The notes under the pieces: model-generated
What the model was told of the DNA's origin: nothing
Seen by the model: the letters and a program-made list of their open reading frames with translations, nothing else
Databases searched by the model: none
In this document: piece by piece, positions 40,732-49,543 of the stretch
Layout of the letters: each line of letters opens with the position of its first letter
Position numbering within the stretch: the first letter of the stretch is position 1
Translations under genes and position numbers: made by a program
NCBI GenBank assembly: GCA_041890495.1
Contig: CP169086.1
Span: 4,092,001-4,156,000, forward strand
Direction of reading: 5' to 3'
Source of the DNA: Escherichia boydii
GTDB taxonomy: Bacteria; Pseudomonadota; Gammaproteobacteria; Enterobacterales; Enterobacteriaceae
Length of the DNA: 64,000 nt

Positions 40732-41862
40732 GTGAAAGTACTGACTGTATTTGGTACGCGCCCGGAAGCCATCAAGATGGCGCCGTTGGTGCATGCGTTG
40801 GCAAAAGATCCTTTTTTTGAGGCTAAAGTTTGCGTCACTGCGCAGCATCGGGAGATGCTCGATCAGGTGCTGAAACTCTTTTCCATTGTACCTGACTACG
40901 ATCTCAACATAATGCAGCCAGGACAGGGCCTGACAGAGATAACCTGTCGGATTCTGGAAGGGCTAAAACCTATTCTTGCCGAGTTCAAACCAGACGTCGT
41001 GCTGGTTCACGGCGATACGACGACGACGCTGGCAACCAGCCTGGCGGCGTTTTATCAGCGTATTCCTGTTGGTCACGTTGAGGCTGGTCTGCGCACGGGC
41101 GATCTCTATTCGCCGTGGCCGGAAGAGGCTAACCGTACATTGACCGGGCATCTGGCGATGTATCACTTCTCTCCAACCGAAACTTCCCGGCAAAACTTGC
41201 TGCGTGAAAACGTTGCGGATAGCCGAATCTTCATTACCGGTAATACAGTCATTGATGCACTGTTATGGGTGCGTGACCAGGTGATGAGCAGCGACACGCT
41301 GCGTTCAGAACTGGCGGCAAATTACCCGTTTATCGACCCCGATAAAAAGATGATTCTGGTGACCGGTCACAGGCGTGAGAGTTTCGGTCGTGGCTTTGAA
41401 GAAATCTGCCACGCGCTGGCAGACATCGCCACCACGCACCAGGACATCCAGATTGTCTATCCGGTGCATCTCAACCCGAACGTCAGAGAGCCGGTCAATC
41501 GCATTCTGGGGCATGTGAAAAATGTCATTCTGATCGATCCCCAGGAGTATTTACCGTTTGTCTGGCTGATGAACCACGCCTGGCTGATTTTGACCGACTC
41601 AGGCGGCATTCAGGAAGAAGCGCCTTCGCTGGGGAAACCTGTGCTGGTGATGCGCGATACCACTGAGCGTCCGGAAGCGGTGACGGCGGGTACGGTGCGT
41701 CTGGTAGGCACGGATAAGCAGCGAATTGTCGAGGAAGTGACGCGTCTTTTAAAAGACGAAAACGAATATCAAGCTATGAGCCGCGCCCATAACCCGTATG
41801 GTGATGGTCAGGCATGCTCTCGCATTCTGGAAGCGTTAAAAAATAATCGGATATCACTATGA
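40732..41862 (+). CDS. wecB: UDP-GlcNAc 2-epimerase WecB
   Basis: Makes UDP-ManNAc from UDP-GlcNAc for ECA. 376 residues from the GTG that yields MKVLTVFGTRPEAIKMAP; an upstream in-frame ATG would add 14 residues. GHVEAGLRTG and the TDSGGIQEEAP stretch are typical of the family. Matches K-12 nearly throughout, so it lies in the native block between two divergent segments. Overlaps wecC by four bases. Confidence 0.96.
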   Translation: MKVLTVFGTRPEAIKMAPLVHALAKDPFFEAKVCVTAQHREMLDQVLKLFSIVPDYDLNIMQPGQGLTEITCRILEGLKPILAEFKPDVVLVHGDTTTTLATSLAAFYQRIPVGHVEAGLRTGDLYSPWPEEANRTLTGHLAMYHFSPTETSRQNLLRENVADSRIFITGNTVIDALLWVRDQVMSSDTLRSELAANYPFIDPDKKMILVTGHRRESFGRGFEEICHALADIATTHQDIQIVYPVHLNPNVREPVNRILGHVKNVILIDPQEYLPFVWLMNHAWLILTDSGGIQEEAPSLGKPVLVMRDTTERPEAVTAGTVRLVGTDKQRIVEEVTRLLKDENEYQAMSRAHNPYGDGQACSRILEALKNNRISL

Positions 41863-43122
41863 GTTTTGCGACCATTTCTGTTATCGGACTGGGTTATATC
41901 GGGCTGCCAACGGCAGCAGCGTTTGCCTCACGGCAAAAACAGGTAATTGGTGTCGATATCAACCAACATGCGGTTGATACCATCAATCGTGGCGAAATCC
42001 ATATCGTCGAACCTGATTTGGCGAGTGTAGTAAAAACTGCCGTAGAAGGCGGTTTTTTACGAGCGAGCACGACGCCAGTTGAAGCGGATGCCTGGCTGAT
42101 TGCTGTACCCACGCCGTTTAAGGGCGATCATGAGCCAGATATGACCTACGTTGAATCGGCTGCTCGCTCCATTGCGCCAGTGCTGAAAAAAGGCGCGCTG
42201 GTGATCCTTGAATCCACCTCGCCGGTGGGGTCAACCGAGAAGATGGCAGAATGGTTAGCAGAGATGCGTCCGGATCTCACTTTCCCGCAGCAGGTGGGCG
42301 AGCAGGCGGACGTCAACATTGCTTACTGCCCGGAACGCGTGTTACCAGGACAGGTAATGGTCGAGCTGATTAAAAACGATCGCGTGATTGGTGGTATGAC
42401 GCCGGTTTGTTCGGCCCGCGCCAGCGAACTGTACAAAATTTTCCTCGAAGGTGAGTGTGTCGTCACTAACTCGCGGACGGCGGAAATGTGTAAGCTCACC
42501 GAAAACAGCTTCCGCGATGTGAATATCGCTTTTGCTAATGAATTGTCGCTGATTTGTGCCGATCAGGGGATTAACGTCTGGGAACTGATTCGCCTGGCGA
42601 ATCGTCACCCTCGCGTTAATATTCTTCAGCCTGGCCCTGGCGTGGGCGGTCACTGCATTGCTGTTGATCCGTGGTTTATCGTGGCACAGAACCCCCAGCA
42701 GGCGCGGCTTATCCGTACCGCGCGCGAAGTGAACGATCACAAACCGTTCTGGGTTATCGATCAGGTGAAAGCGGCGGTGGCTGATTGCCTGGCGGCTACC
42801 GATAAACGCGCCAGTGAACTGAAAATCGCCTGCTTTGGTCTGGCGTTTAAACCGAATATTGATGACCTGCGCGAAAGCCCGGCGATGGAAATCGCTGAAC
42901 TGATCGCCCAGTGGCATAGCGGCGAAACTCTGGTTGTTGAGCCTAACATCCACCAGTTGCCGAAAAAAACTGGCGGGACACTGCACGTTGACGGCGCTGG
43001 ACGACGCGCTGGCGACGGCGGACGTGCTGGTGCTGCTGGTAGATCATAAAGAGTTTAAAGCAACGTCCGGTGATGCTGTTCGTCAGCAGTATATTGTGGA
43101 TACCAAAGGTGTCTGGCGTTGA
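41859..43122 (+). pseudogene. wecC: UDP-ManNAc dehydrogenase WecC, frameshifted near the 3' end
   Basis: Oxidises UDP-ManNAc to UDP-ManNAcA for ECA. The N-terminal dinucleotide motif GLGYIGLP, the catalytic Cys in GPGVGGHCIAVDP and the UDP-binding domain are intact. At 42963-42969 there is a run of seven A where six fit: one A fewer gives LPKKLAGHCTLTALDDAL and on to GVWR at residue 420, the family length. As written, translation leaves the frame after LPKK and ends at 43049 with a foreign tail (396 residues). The frameshift sits exactly where similarity to K-12 WecC stops; the 50 residues after it are clearly divergent. It may be a true mutation, a slippery run, or a sequencing error. Confidence 0.85.
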
Positions 43123-43796
43123 ATAGCCTGAATGGGGTGCTTGAGTCCCTGCAGTGGGAGAGTGCCTTTTTCGGCCTGCCTTCGGCCATCGTGCGTCTGC
43201 GCGATGACGCTCCGGTGCTGGCTGAATCGGATTTTATCGCCTGGCAACGGGTGCAGGCTAAGATCCCGGCGGAGCGTGCCGATCTGCTTGACGCGCTCCA
43301 GCAACACGGCTTTCAGCTGGTTGAAGGTGAGGTAGACCTTTCCATTACCCTCACCCGACACGATGCGTCCGGCGCGGAAATTGCAACGGATCAGGACATC
43401 CCCGTGCTGCGTAAGATGGCGGCCCAGGCATTTGCGCAGAGCCGCTTTCGTGAGCCCTGGTATGCACCTGCCGACAGCGGACGTTTCTATGCCCAGTGGA
43501 TAGAGAATGCGGTCAAAGGCACCTTTGACCACGTCTGCCTGGTTTTCCGTGCAGGGGACGATCAAGTCCAGGGGTTCGTCTCGCTGCGTAAGCTCAACGA
43601 GCGCGAGGCGCGTATTGGCTTATTAGCCGGGCGCGGCATGGGTGAGAAACTCATGCAGGCGGCGCTGCACTGGGCGCAACAGCAACAGCTTGTGACGCTG
43701 CGGGTGGCGACCCAAATGGGCAACACCGCCGCGCTTAAACGATACATACAAAGTGGTGCGAATGTAGAAAGCACCGCGTACTGGTTATACAGGTGA
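43119..43796 (+). CDS. wecD: dTDP-Fuc4N acetyltransferase WecD (divergent)
   Basis: GNAT acetyltransferase adding the N-acetyl group to dTDP-4-amino-4,6-dideoxygalactose. 225 residues from a TTG that overlaps the wecC stop (TTGA); a GTG six codons on is the alternative. The acetyl-CoA region RIGLLAGRGMGEKLM is present. Residues 1 to about 190 differ strongly from K-12, but the end (TLRVATQMGNTAALKRYIQS and on) is identical as I recall, so a recombination edge lies near 43.69 kb. In K-12 rffG and rffH lie between wecC and wecD; here they are missing. Confidence 0.92.
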   Translation: MNSLNGVLESLQWESAFFGLPSAIVRLRDDAPVLAESDFIAWQRVQAKIPAERADLLDALQQHGFQLVEGEVDLSITLTRHDASGAEIATDQDIPVLRKMAAQAFAQSRFREPWYAPADSGRFYAQWIENAVKGTFDHVCLVFRAGDDQVQGFVSLRKLNEREARIGLLAGRGMGEKLMQAALHWAQQQQLVTLRVATQMGNTAALKRYIQSGANVESTAYWLYR

Positions 43797-43800
43797 TCAC

Positions 43801-44931
43801 ATGATTCCATTTAACGCACCGCCGGTGGTGGGAACCGAACTCGACTATATGCAGTCGGCAATGGGTAGCGGCAAACTGTGTGGCGATGGCGGTTTTACCC
43901 GTCGCTGCCAGCAGTGGCTGGAGCAACGTTTTGGCAGCGCCAAAGTGTTACTGACGCCGTCCTGCACCGCTTCGCTGGAGATGGCGGCGCTGCTGCTCGA
44001 TATCCAGCCTGGCGATGAAGTGATCATGCCGAGCTACACCTTTGTCTCCACCGCCAATGCCTTTGTGCTGCGTGGCGCAAAAATCGTTTTTGTGGATGTT
44101 CGCCCGGACACCATGAACATCGACGAAACGCTGATTGAAGCGGCGATCACCGACAAAACGCGCGTTATCGTGCCGGTCCATTACGCGGGTGTGGCCTGCG
44201 AAATGGACACCATTATGGCGTTGGCGAAAAAGCATAATTTGTTTGTGGTAGAAGATGCCGCTCAGGGCGTGATGTCCACTTACAAAGGGCGTGCACTGGG
44301 AACCATTGGTCATATTGGCTGCTTTAGCTTCCATGAAACCAAAAACTACACGGCGGGCGGTGAAGGCGGCGCGACGCTGATTAACGATAAAGCGTTAATC
44401 GAACGAGCCGAGATCATCCGTGAAAAGGGCACTAACCGCAGCCAGTTCTTCCGTGGTCAGGTCGATAAATATACCTGGCGCGATATTGGCTCCAGCTATT
44501 TGATGTCCGATCTGCAAGCTGCATACCTGTGGGCGCAACTGGAAGCAGCGGATCGTATCAACCAGCAACGTCTGGCGCTGTGGCAAAACTACTACGATGC
44601 GTTAGCGCCTCTGGCGAAAGCCGGGCGTATCGAGCTGCCGTCGATTCCCGATGGCTGCGTGCAGAACGCGCATATGTTCTACATTAAACTGCGGGATATT
44701 GATGACCGGAGCGCGTTGATTAACTTTCTGAAAGAAGCGGAAATCATGGCGGTGTTTCATTACATTCCGCTGCACGGTTGCCCTGCGGGGGAACACTTTG
44801 GTGAGTTCCACGGTGAAGATCGCTACACCACCAAAGAGAGCGAGCGCCTGCTGCGCCTGCCGCTGTTCTACAACCTGTCGCCCGTCAATCAGCGTACGGT
44901 AATTGCGACTTTGTTGAACTACTTTTCCTGA
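43801..44931 (+). CDS. wecE: dTDP-4-keto-6-deoxyglucose transaminase WecE
   Basis: PLP sugar aminotransferase making dTDP-Fuc4N (dTDP-4-amino-4,6-dideoxygalactose) for ECA. 376 residues, matching K-12. The PLP lysine is in HETKNYTAGGEGG near residue 181. Its substrate normally comes from RffH and RffG, which are absent here, so this strain would need rmlA/rmlB-type genes from elsewhere, such as an O-antigen cluster. Confidence 0.96.
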   Translation: MIPFNAPPVVGTELDYMQSAMGSGKLCGDGGFTRRCQQWLEQRFGSAKVLLTPSCTASLEMAALLLDIQPGDEVIMPSYTFVSTANAFVLRGAKIVFVDVRPDTMNIDETLIEAAITDKTRVIVPVHYAGVACEMDTIMALAKKHNLFVVEDAAQGVMSTYKGRALGTIGHIGCFSFHETKNYTAGGEGGATLINDKALIERAEIIREKGTNRSQFFRGQVDKYTWRDIGSSYLMSDLQAAYLWAQLEAADRINQQRLALWQNYYDALAPLAKAGRIELPSIPDGCVQNAHMFYIKLRDIDDRSALINFLKEAEIMAVFHYIPLHGCPAGEHFGEFHGEDRYTTKESERLLRLPLFYNLSPVNQRTVIATLLNYFS

Positions 44932-44932
44932 T

Positions 44933-46183
44933 ATGTCGTTGGCAAAAGCGTCCTTGTGGACGGCGGCCAGTACACTGGTCAAGATTGGTGCCGGGTTACT
45001 GGTCGGTAAGTTGCTGGCGGTGTCATTTGGTCCGGCGGGGCTTGGGCTGGCGGCAAATTTCCGCCAGTTGATTACCGTGCTCGGCGTGCTTGCCGGGGCT
45101 GGCATCTTTAACGGTGTAACCAAATACGTTGCCCAGTACCATGATAATCCGCAACAGCTGCGCCGCGTGGTCGGCACTTCATCAGCGATGGTACTTGGTT
45201 TCTCTACGCTGATGGCGCTGGTTTTTGTGCTGGCAGCTGCGCCAATCAGCCAGGGATTGTTTGGTAATACCGACTATCAGGGGCTGGTGCGTTTAGTGGC
45301 GCTGGTGCAAATGGGGATCGCCTGGGGCAACCTGTTACTGGCGCTGATGAAAGGCTTTCGCGATGCCGCAGGTAATGCGTTATCGCTGATTGTCGGCAGC
45401 TTGATTGGCGTTCTCGCGTACTACGTCAGTTACCGTTTGGGCGGTTATGAAGGGGCGTTGCTGGGTCTGGCGCTGATTCCCGCGCTGGTGGTAATTCCTG
45501 CCGCCATCATGTTGATCAAACGTGGTGTCATCCCGTTAAGCTATCTGAAACCCAGCTGGGATAACGGTCTGGCAGGGCAGTTGAGCAAATTTACGCTCAT
45601 GGCGTTGATTACGTCGGTGACCTTGCCTGTTGCTTACATCATGATGCGTAAACTGCTGGCGGCGCAGTATAGCTGGGATGAGGTGGGGATCTGGCAAGGG
45701 GTGAGCAGTATTTCCGATGCCTACCTGCAATTTATTACGGCATCGTTCAGCGTATATTTGCTGCCCACGTTGTCGCGGCTAACGGAAAAGCGCGATATCA
45801 CCCGGGAAGTGGTTAAATCGCTGAAATTCGTCTTACCGGCAGTGGCGGCGGCGAGTTTTACCGTCTGGCTGCTGCGTGATTTTGCTATCTGGCTGCTGTT
45901 GTCGAATAAATTTACCGCTATGCGCGATCTCTTTGCCTGGCAGTTAGTGGGTGATGTGTTAAAAGTGGGCGCTTATGTCTTTGGTTATCTGGTGATCGCC
46001 AAAGCGTCACTGCGGTTTTATATTCTGGCGGAAGTCAGCCAGTTCACTTTATTGATGGTATTTGCCCACTGGCTAATCCCTGCGCATGGTGCACTGGGCG
46101 CGGCGCAGGCATATATGGCAACTTATATCGTCTATTTTTCTCTTTGTTGTGGCGTGTTTTTACTCTGGCGTAGGCGGGCATGA
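44933..46183 (+). CDS. wzxE: ECA lipid III flippase WzxE
   Basis: Polytopic inner-membrane protein of the MOP superfamily that flips the undecaprenyl-linked ECA trisaccharide to the periplasmic face. 416 residues with about 12 hydrophobic segments. Starts two bases after wecE and overlaps wecF by four bases. Matches K-12. Confidence 0.96.
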   Translation: MSLAKASLWTAASTLVKIGAGLLVGKLLAVSFGPAGLGLAANFRQLITVLGVLAGAGIFNGVTKYVAQYHDNPQQLRRVVGTSSAMVLGFSTLMALVFVLAAAPISQGLFGNTDYQGLVRLVALVQMGIAWGNLLLALMKGFRDAAGNALSLIVGSLIGVLAYYVSYRLGGYEGALLGLALIPALVVIPAAIMLIKRGVIPLSYLKPSWDNGLAGQLSKFTLMALITSVTLPVAYIMMRKLLAAQYSWDEVGIWQGVSSISDAYLQFITASFSVYLLPTLSRLTEKRDITREVVKSLKFVLPAVAAASFTVWLLRDFAIWLLLSNKFTAMRDLFAWQLVGDVLKVGAYVFGYLVIAKASLRFYILAEVSQFTLLMVFAHWLIPAHGALGAAQAYMATYIVYFSLCCGVFLLWRRRA

Positions 46184-47259
46184 CTGTACTGATTCACGTA
46201 CTGGGATCGGATATCCCTCACCATAACCGAACCGTTTTGCGGTTTTTCAATGACGCGCTGGCCGCGACGAGCGAGCACGCGCGCGAGTTTATGGTTGTTG
46301 GCAAGGACGACGGCTTAAGTGATAGCTGTCCGGCGCTTTCTGTGCAATTTTTCCCTGGGAAAAAATCGCTGGCGGAAGCGGTCATCGCGAAAGCAAAAGC
46401 TAACCGTCAGCAGCGTTTTTTCTTCCACGGTCAGTTCAATCCCACACTGTGGCTGGCTCTGCTGAGTGGTGGCATTAAGCCCAGCCAGTTTTTCTGGCAT
46501 ATCTGGGGGGCAGACCTGTATGAGCTTTCCAGTGGCTTGAGATATAAGCTTTTTTACCCACTACGTCGCCTGGCGCAAAAGCGAGTCGGCTGTGTATTTG
46601 CCACCCGCGGCGATTTGAGCTTTTTTGCCAAAACGCACCCAAAGGTGCGGGGCGAACTGCTGTACTTCCCGACGCGGATGGACCCTTCGCTCAATACGAT
46701 GGCGAACGATCGGCAACGTGAAGGGAAAATGACCATTCTGGTGGGGAACTCCGGCGACCGCAGCAATGAGCATATTGCTGCCTTGCGCGCCGTTCATCAG
46801 CAATTTGGCGATACGGTAAAAGTGGTGGTGCCGATGGGATATCCGCCTAATAACGAAGCGTACATTGAGGAAGTTCGTCAGGCGGGGCTGGAGTTATTCA
46901 GCGAAGAAAATCTACAAATTCTGAGCGAAAAACTGGAATTTGACGCCTATCTGGCGCTACTTCGTCAGTGCGATCTTGGTTACTTTATTTTTGCCCGCCA
47001 GCAGGGCATTGGTACGCTGTGCTTACTGATTCAGGCGGGCATTCCTTGTGTGCTTAACCGGGAAAATCCGTTCTGGCAGGATATGACGGAACAATATTTG
47101 CCGGTGCTGTTTACTACCGACGATCTCAACGAGGATATTGTGCGTGAAGCGCAGCGCCAGTTGGCGTCGGTGGATAAAAACACCATTGCCTTCTTTAGCC
47201 CTAACTATCTACAAGGCTGGCAGCGGGCGTTGGCGATTGCCGCCGGGGAGGTCGCATGA
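46180..47259 (+). CDS. wecF: Fuc4NAc transferase WecF
   Basis: Glycosyltransferase (family 56) that adds Fuc4NAc to lipid II of ECA, giving lipid III. 359 residues, soluble or membrane-associated, starting MTVLIHVLGSDIPHHNR. The FFWHIWGADLYEL stretch is family-typical. Also called rffT. Overlaps its neighbours by four bases on each side. Confidence 0.95.
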   Translation: MTVLIHVLGSDIPHHNRTVLRFFNDALAATSEHAREFMVVGKDDGLSDSCPALSVQFFPGKKSLAEAVIAKAKANRQQRFFFHGQFNPTLWLALLSGGIKPSQFFWHIWGADLYELSSGLRYKLFYPLRRLAQKRVGCVFATRGDLSFFAKTHPKVRGELLYFPTRMDPSLNTMANDRQREGKMTILVGNSGDRSNEHIAALRAVHQQFGDTVKVVVPMGYPPNNEAYIEEVRQAGLELFSEENLQILSEKLEFDAYLALLRQCDLGYFIFARQQGIGTLCLLIQAGIPCVLNRENPFWQDMTEQYLPVLFTTDDLNEDIVREAQRQLASVDKNTIAFFSPNYLQGWQRALAIAAGEVA

Positions 47260-48611
47260 GTCTGCTGCAATTCAGTGGCCTGTTTGTTGTCTGGCTGCTC
47301 TGCACGCTGTTTATTGCCACGCTGACCTGGTTTGAGTTTCGCCGTGTGCGCTTTAACTTCAATGTCTTCTTTTCATTGCTGTTTTTGCTCACCTTTTTCT
47401 TCGGCTTCCCGCTGACCAGCGTGCTGGTATTTCGCTTTGATGTTGGTGTCGCGCCGCCAGAAATCTTGTTGCAGGCGTTGCTTTCTGCGGGCTGCTTCTA
47501 CGCGGTTTACTATGTCACCTACAAAACCCGCCTACGCAAACGCGTTGCTGATGTACCGCGCCGTCCGCTGTTTACCATGAACCGCGTGGAGACCAATCTT
47601 ACGTGGGTGATCCTGATGGGTATCGCGCTGGTAAGCGTCGGCATCTTCTTCATGCACAACGGCTTTTTGCTGTTCCGGCTTAACTCCTACAGTCAGATCT
47701 TTTCCAGTGAAGTCTCCGGCGTGGCGTTAAAACGCTTCTTTTACTTTTTCATCCCGGCGATGCTGGTGGTCTACTTTCTGCGCCAGGACAGCAAAGCGTG
47801 GCTGTTTTTCCTCGTCAGCACGGTCGCCTTTGGCTTGCTGACTTATATGATTGTCGGCGGCACTCGCGCCAATATCATCATCGCATTCGCTATCTTCCTG
47901 TTTATTGGCATTATTCGCGGCTGGATTTCGTTGTGGATGCTGGCGGCGGCGGGCGTGCTGGGGATTGTTGGCATGTTCTGGCTGGCACTAAAACGCTATG
48001 GAATGAATGTGAGCGGCGATGAAGCGTTCTATACGTTTCTCTATCTCACTCGCGACACCTTCTCGCCGTGGGAGAATCTGGCGTTGCTGTTGCAGAACTA
48101 CGACAACATCGACTTCCAGGGCCTGGCTCCAATTGTCCGCGATTTCTATGTCTTTATCCCTTCCTGGCTGTGGCCGGGTCGCCCGAGTATGGTGCTGAAC
48201 TCAGCCAACTACTTTACCTGGGAAGTGCTGAATAACCACTCCGGACTGGCGATCTCGCCTACGCTTATAGGCTCACTGGTGGTGATGGGCGGCGCGTTGT
48301 TCATCCCGCTCGGGGCGATCGTGGTTGGTCTGATCATCAAATGGTTCGACTGGCTGTATGAGCTGGGCAACCGCGAGCCTAATCGCTATAAAGCTGCGAT
48401 ATTGCACAGTTTCTGCTTTGGGGCGATCTTCAATATGATCGTGCTGGCGCGTGAAGGGCTGGATTCGTTTGTCTCACGCGTGGTCTTTTTTATCGTGGTC
48501 TTCGGCGCATGTCTGATGATCGCAAAACTGTTGTACTGGCTTTTTGAAAGCGCCGGACTCATTCATAAACGTACAAAATCATCGCTCCTCCGGACGCAGG
48601 TTGAAGGATAA
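47256..48611 (+). CDS. wzyE: ECA polymerase WzyE
   Basis: Membrane polymerase that joins ECA trisaccharide units at the periplasmic face, working with WzzE. 451 residues with about 11 hydrophobic segments and a periplasmic loop near residues 240-330 (GRPSMVLNSANYF). The open frame is complete. Two bases separate it from wecG. Confidence 0.95.
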   Translation: MSLLQFSGLFVVWLLCTLFIATLTWFEFRRVRFNFNVFFSLLFLLTFFFGFPLTSVLVFRFDVGVAPPEILLQALLSAGCFYAVYYVTYKTRLRKRVADVPRRPLFTMNRVETNLTWVILMGIALVSVGIFFMHNGFLLFRLNSYSQIFSSEVSGVALKRFFYFFIPAMLVVYFLRQDSKAWLFFLVSTVAFGLLTYMIVGGTRANIIIAFAIFLFIGIIRGWISLWMLAAAGVLGIVGMFWLALKRYGMNVSGDEAFYTFLYLTRDTFSPWENLALLLQNYDNIDFQGLAPIVRDFYVFIPSWLWPGRPSMVLNSANYFTWEVLNNHSGLAISPTLIGSLVVMGGALFIPLGAIVVGLIIKWFDWLYELGNREPNRYKAAILHSFCFGAIFNMIVLAREGLDSFVSRVVFFIVVFGACLMIAKLLYWLFESAGLIHKRTKSSLLRTQVEG

Positions 48612-48613
48612 CA

Positions 48614-49354
48614 ATGAATAACAACACCACGGCACCAACCTATACGCTGCGTGGCTTACAGTTGATTGGTTGGCGTGATATGCAGCACGCCCTCGATTAT
48701 CTGTTTGCTGACGGGCAGCTTAAGCAGGGAACGCTGGTTGCCATTAATGCTGAAAAAATGCTGACTATTGAAGATAACGCCGAGGTCAGGGAGTTAATTA
48801 ACGCTGCCGAATTTAAATATGCGGATGGCATCAGCGTTGTACGTTCAGTACGTAAAAAGTACCCGCAGGCGCAGGTTTCCCGCGTTGCCGGTGCCGATCT
48901 CTGGGAAGAGCTGATGGCGCGCGCAGGCAAAGAAGGGACGCCGGTATTTCTTGTGGGCGGTAAACCTGAAGTGCTGGCGCAAACTGAAGCTAAACTGCGC
49001 AACCAGTGGAATGTGAATATCGTTGGCAGTCAGGATGGTTATTTTAAACCCGAGCAGCGTCAGGCGCTGTTTGAACGCATTCATGCCAGCGGTGCGCAAA
49101 TCGTCACCGTTGCGATGGGATCGCCAAAGCAGGAGATCATCATGCGCGACTGCCGTCTGGTACATCCAGATGCGCTGTATATGGGCGTTGGCGGGACTTA
49201 CGATGTTTTCACCGGTCACGTAAAACGCGCACCGAAAATCTGGCAAACGCTGGGGCTGGAGTGGCTCTACCGCCTGCTTTCGCAGCCGAGCCGCATTAAG
49301 CGTCAGCTTCGTTTGCTGCGTTATTTACGCTGGCACTACACCGGCAACCTATGA
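48614..49354 (+). CDS. wecG: UDP-ManNAcA transferase WecG
   Basis: Family 26 glycosyltransferase adding ManNAcA to lipid I of ECA. 246 residues; the family motifs ADGISVVR and GSPKQEIIM are present. Also called rffM. Its donor depends on WecB and WecC, so the wecC frameshift, if real, would block this step. Last gene of the wec operon. Confidence 0.96.
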   Translation: MNNNTTAPTYTLRGLQLIGWRDMQHALDYLFADGQLKQGTLVAINAEKMLTIEDNAEVRELINAAEFKYADGISVVRSVRKKYPQAQVSRVAGADLWEELMARAGKEGTPVFLVGGKPEVLAQTEAKLRNQWNVNIVGSQDGYFKPEQRQALFERIHASGAQIVTVAMGSPKQEIIMRDCRLVHPDALYMGVGGTYDVFTGHVKRAPKIWQTLGLEWLYRLLSQPSRIKRQLRLLRYLRWHYTGNL

Positions 49355-49372
49355 TTTTCCTCTCTTTGTAAA

Positions 49373-49411
49373 GCGACGGAGTGGTCACTCCGTCGCCTGT
49401 CTGCTTTTTTA
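49373..49411 (+). terminator. Terminator of the wec operon
   Basis: Eleven-base stem GCGACGGAGTG / CACTCCGTCGC with a two-base loop; the T run follows about eight bases later. Confidence 0.75.
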
Positions 49412-49543
49412 TTACACAAAGCATTCAAATTTTTAATGCTTTATTTGCCATTTCTCCTGAATTACGAAAACATTTGCAACACTCGATGTACCCATAACGA
49501 TAACCGGTAACACCGGAAAGCAGCAAACACAACACGAGGATTT

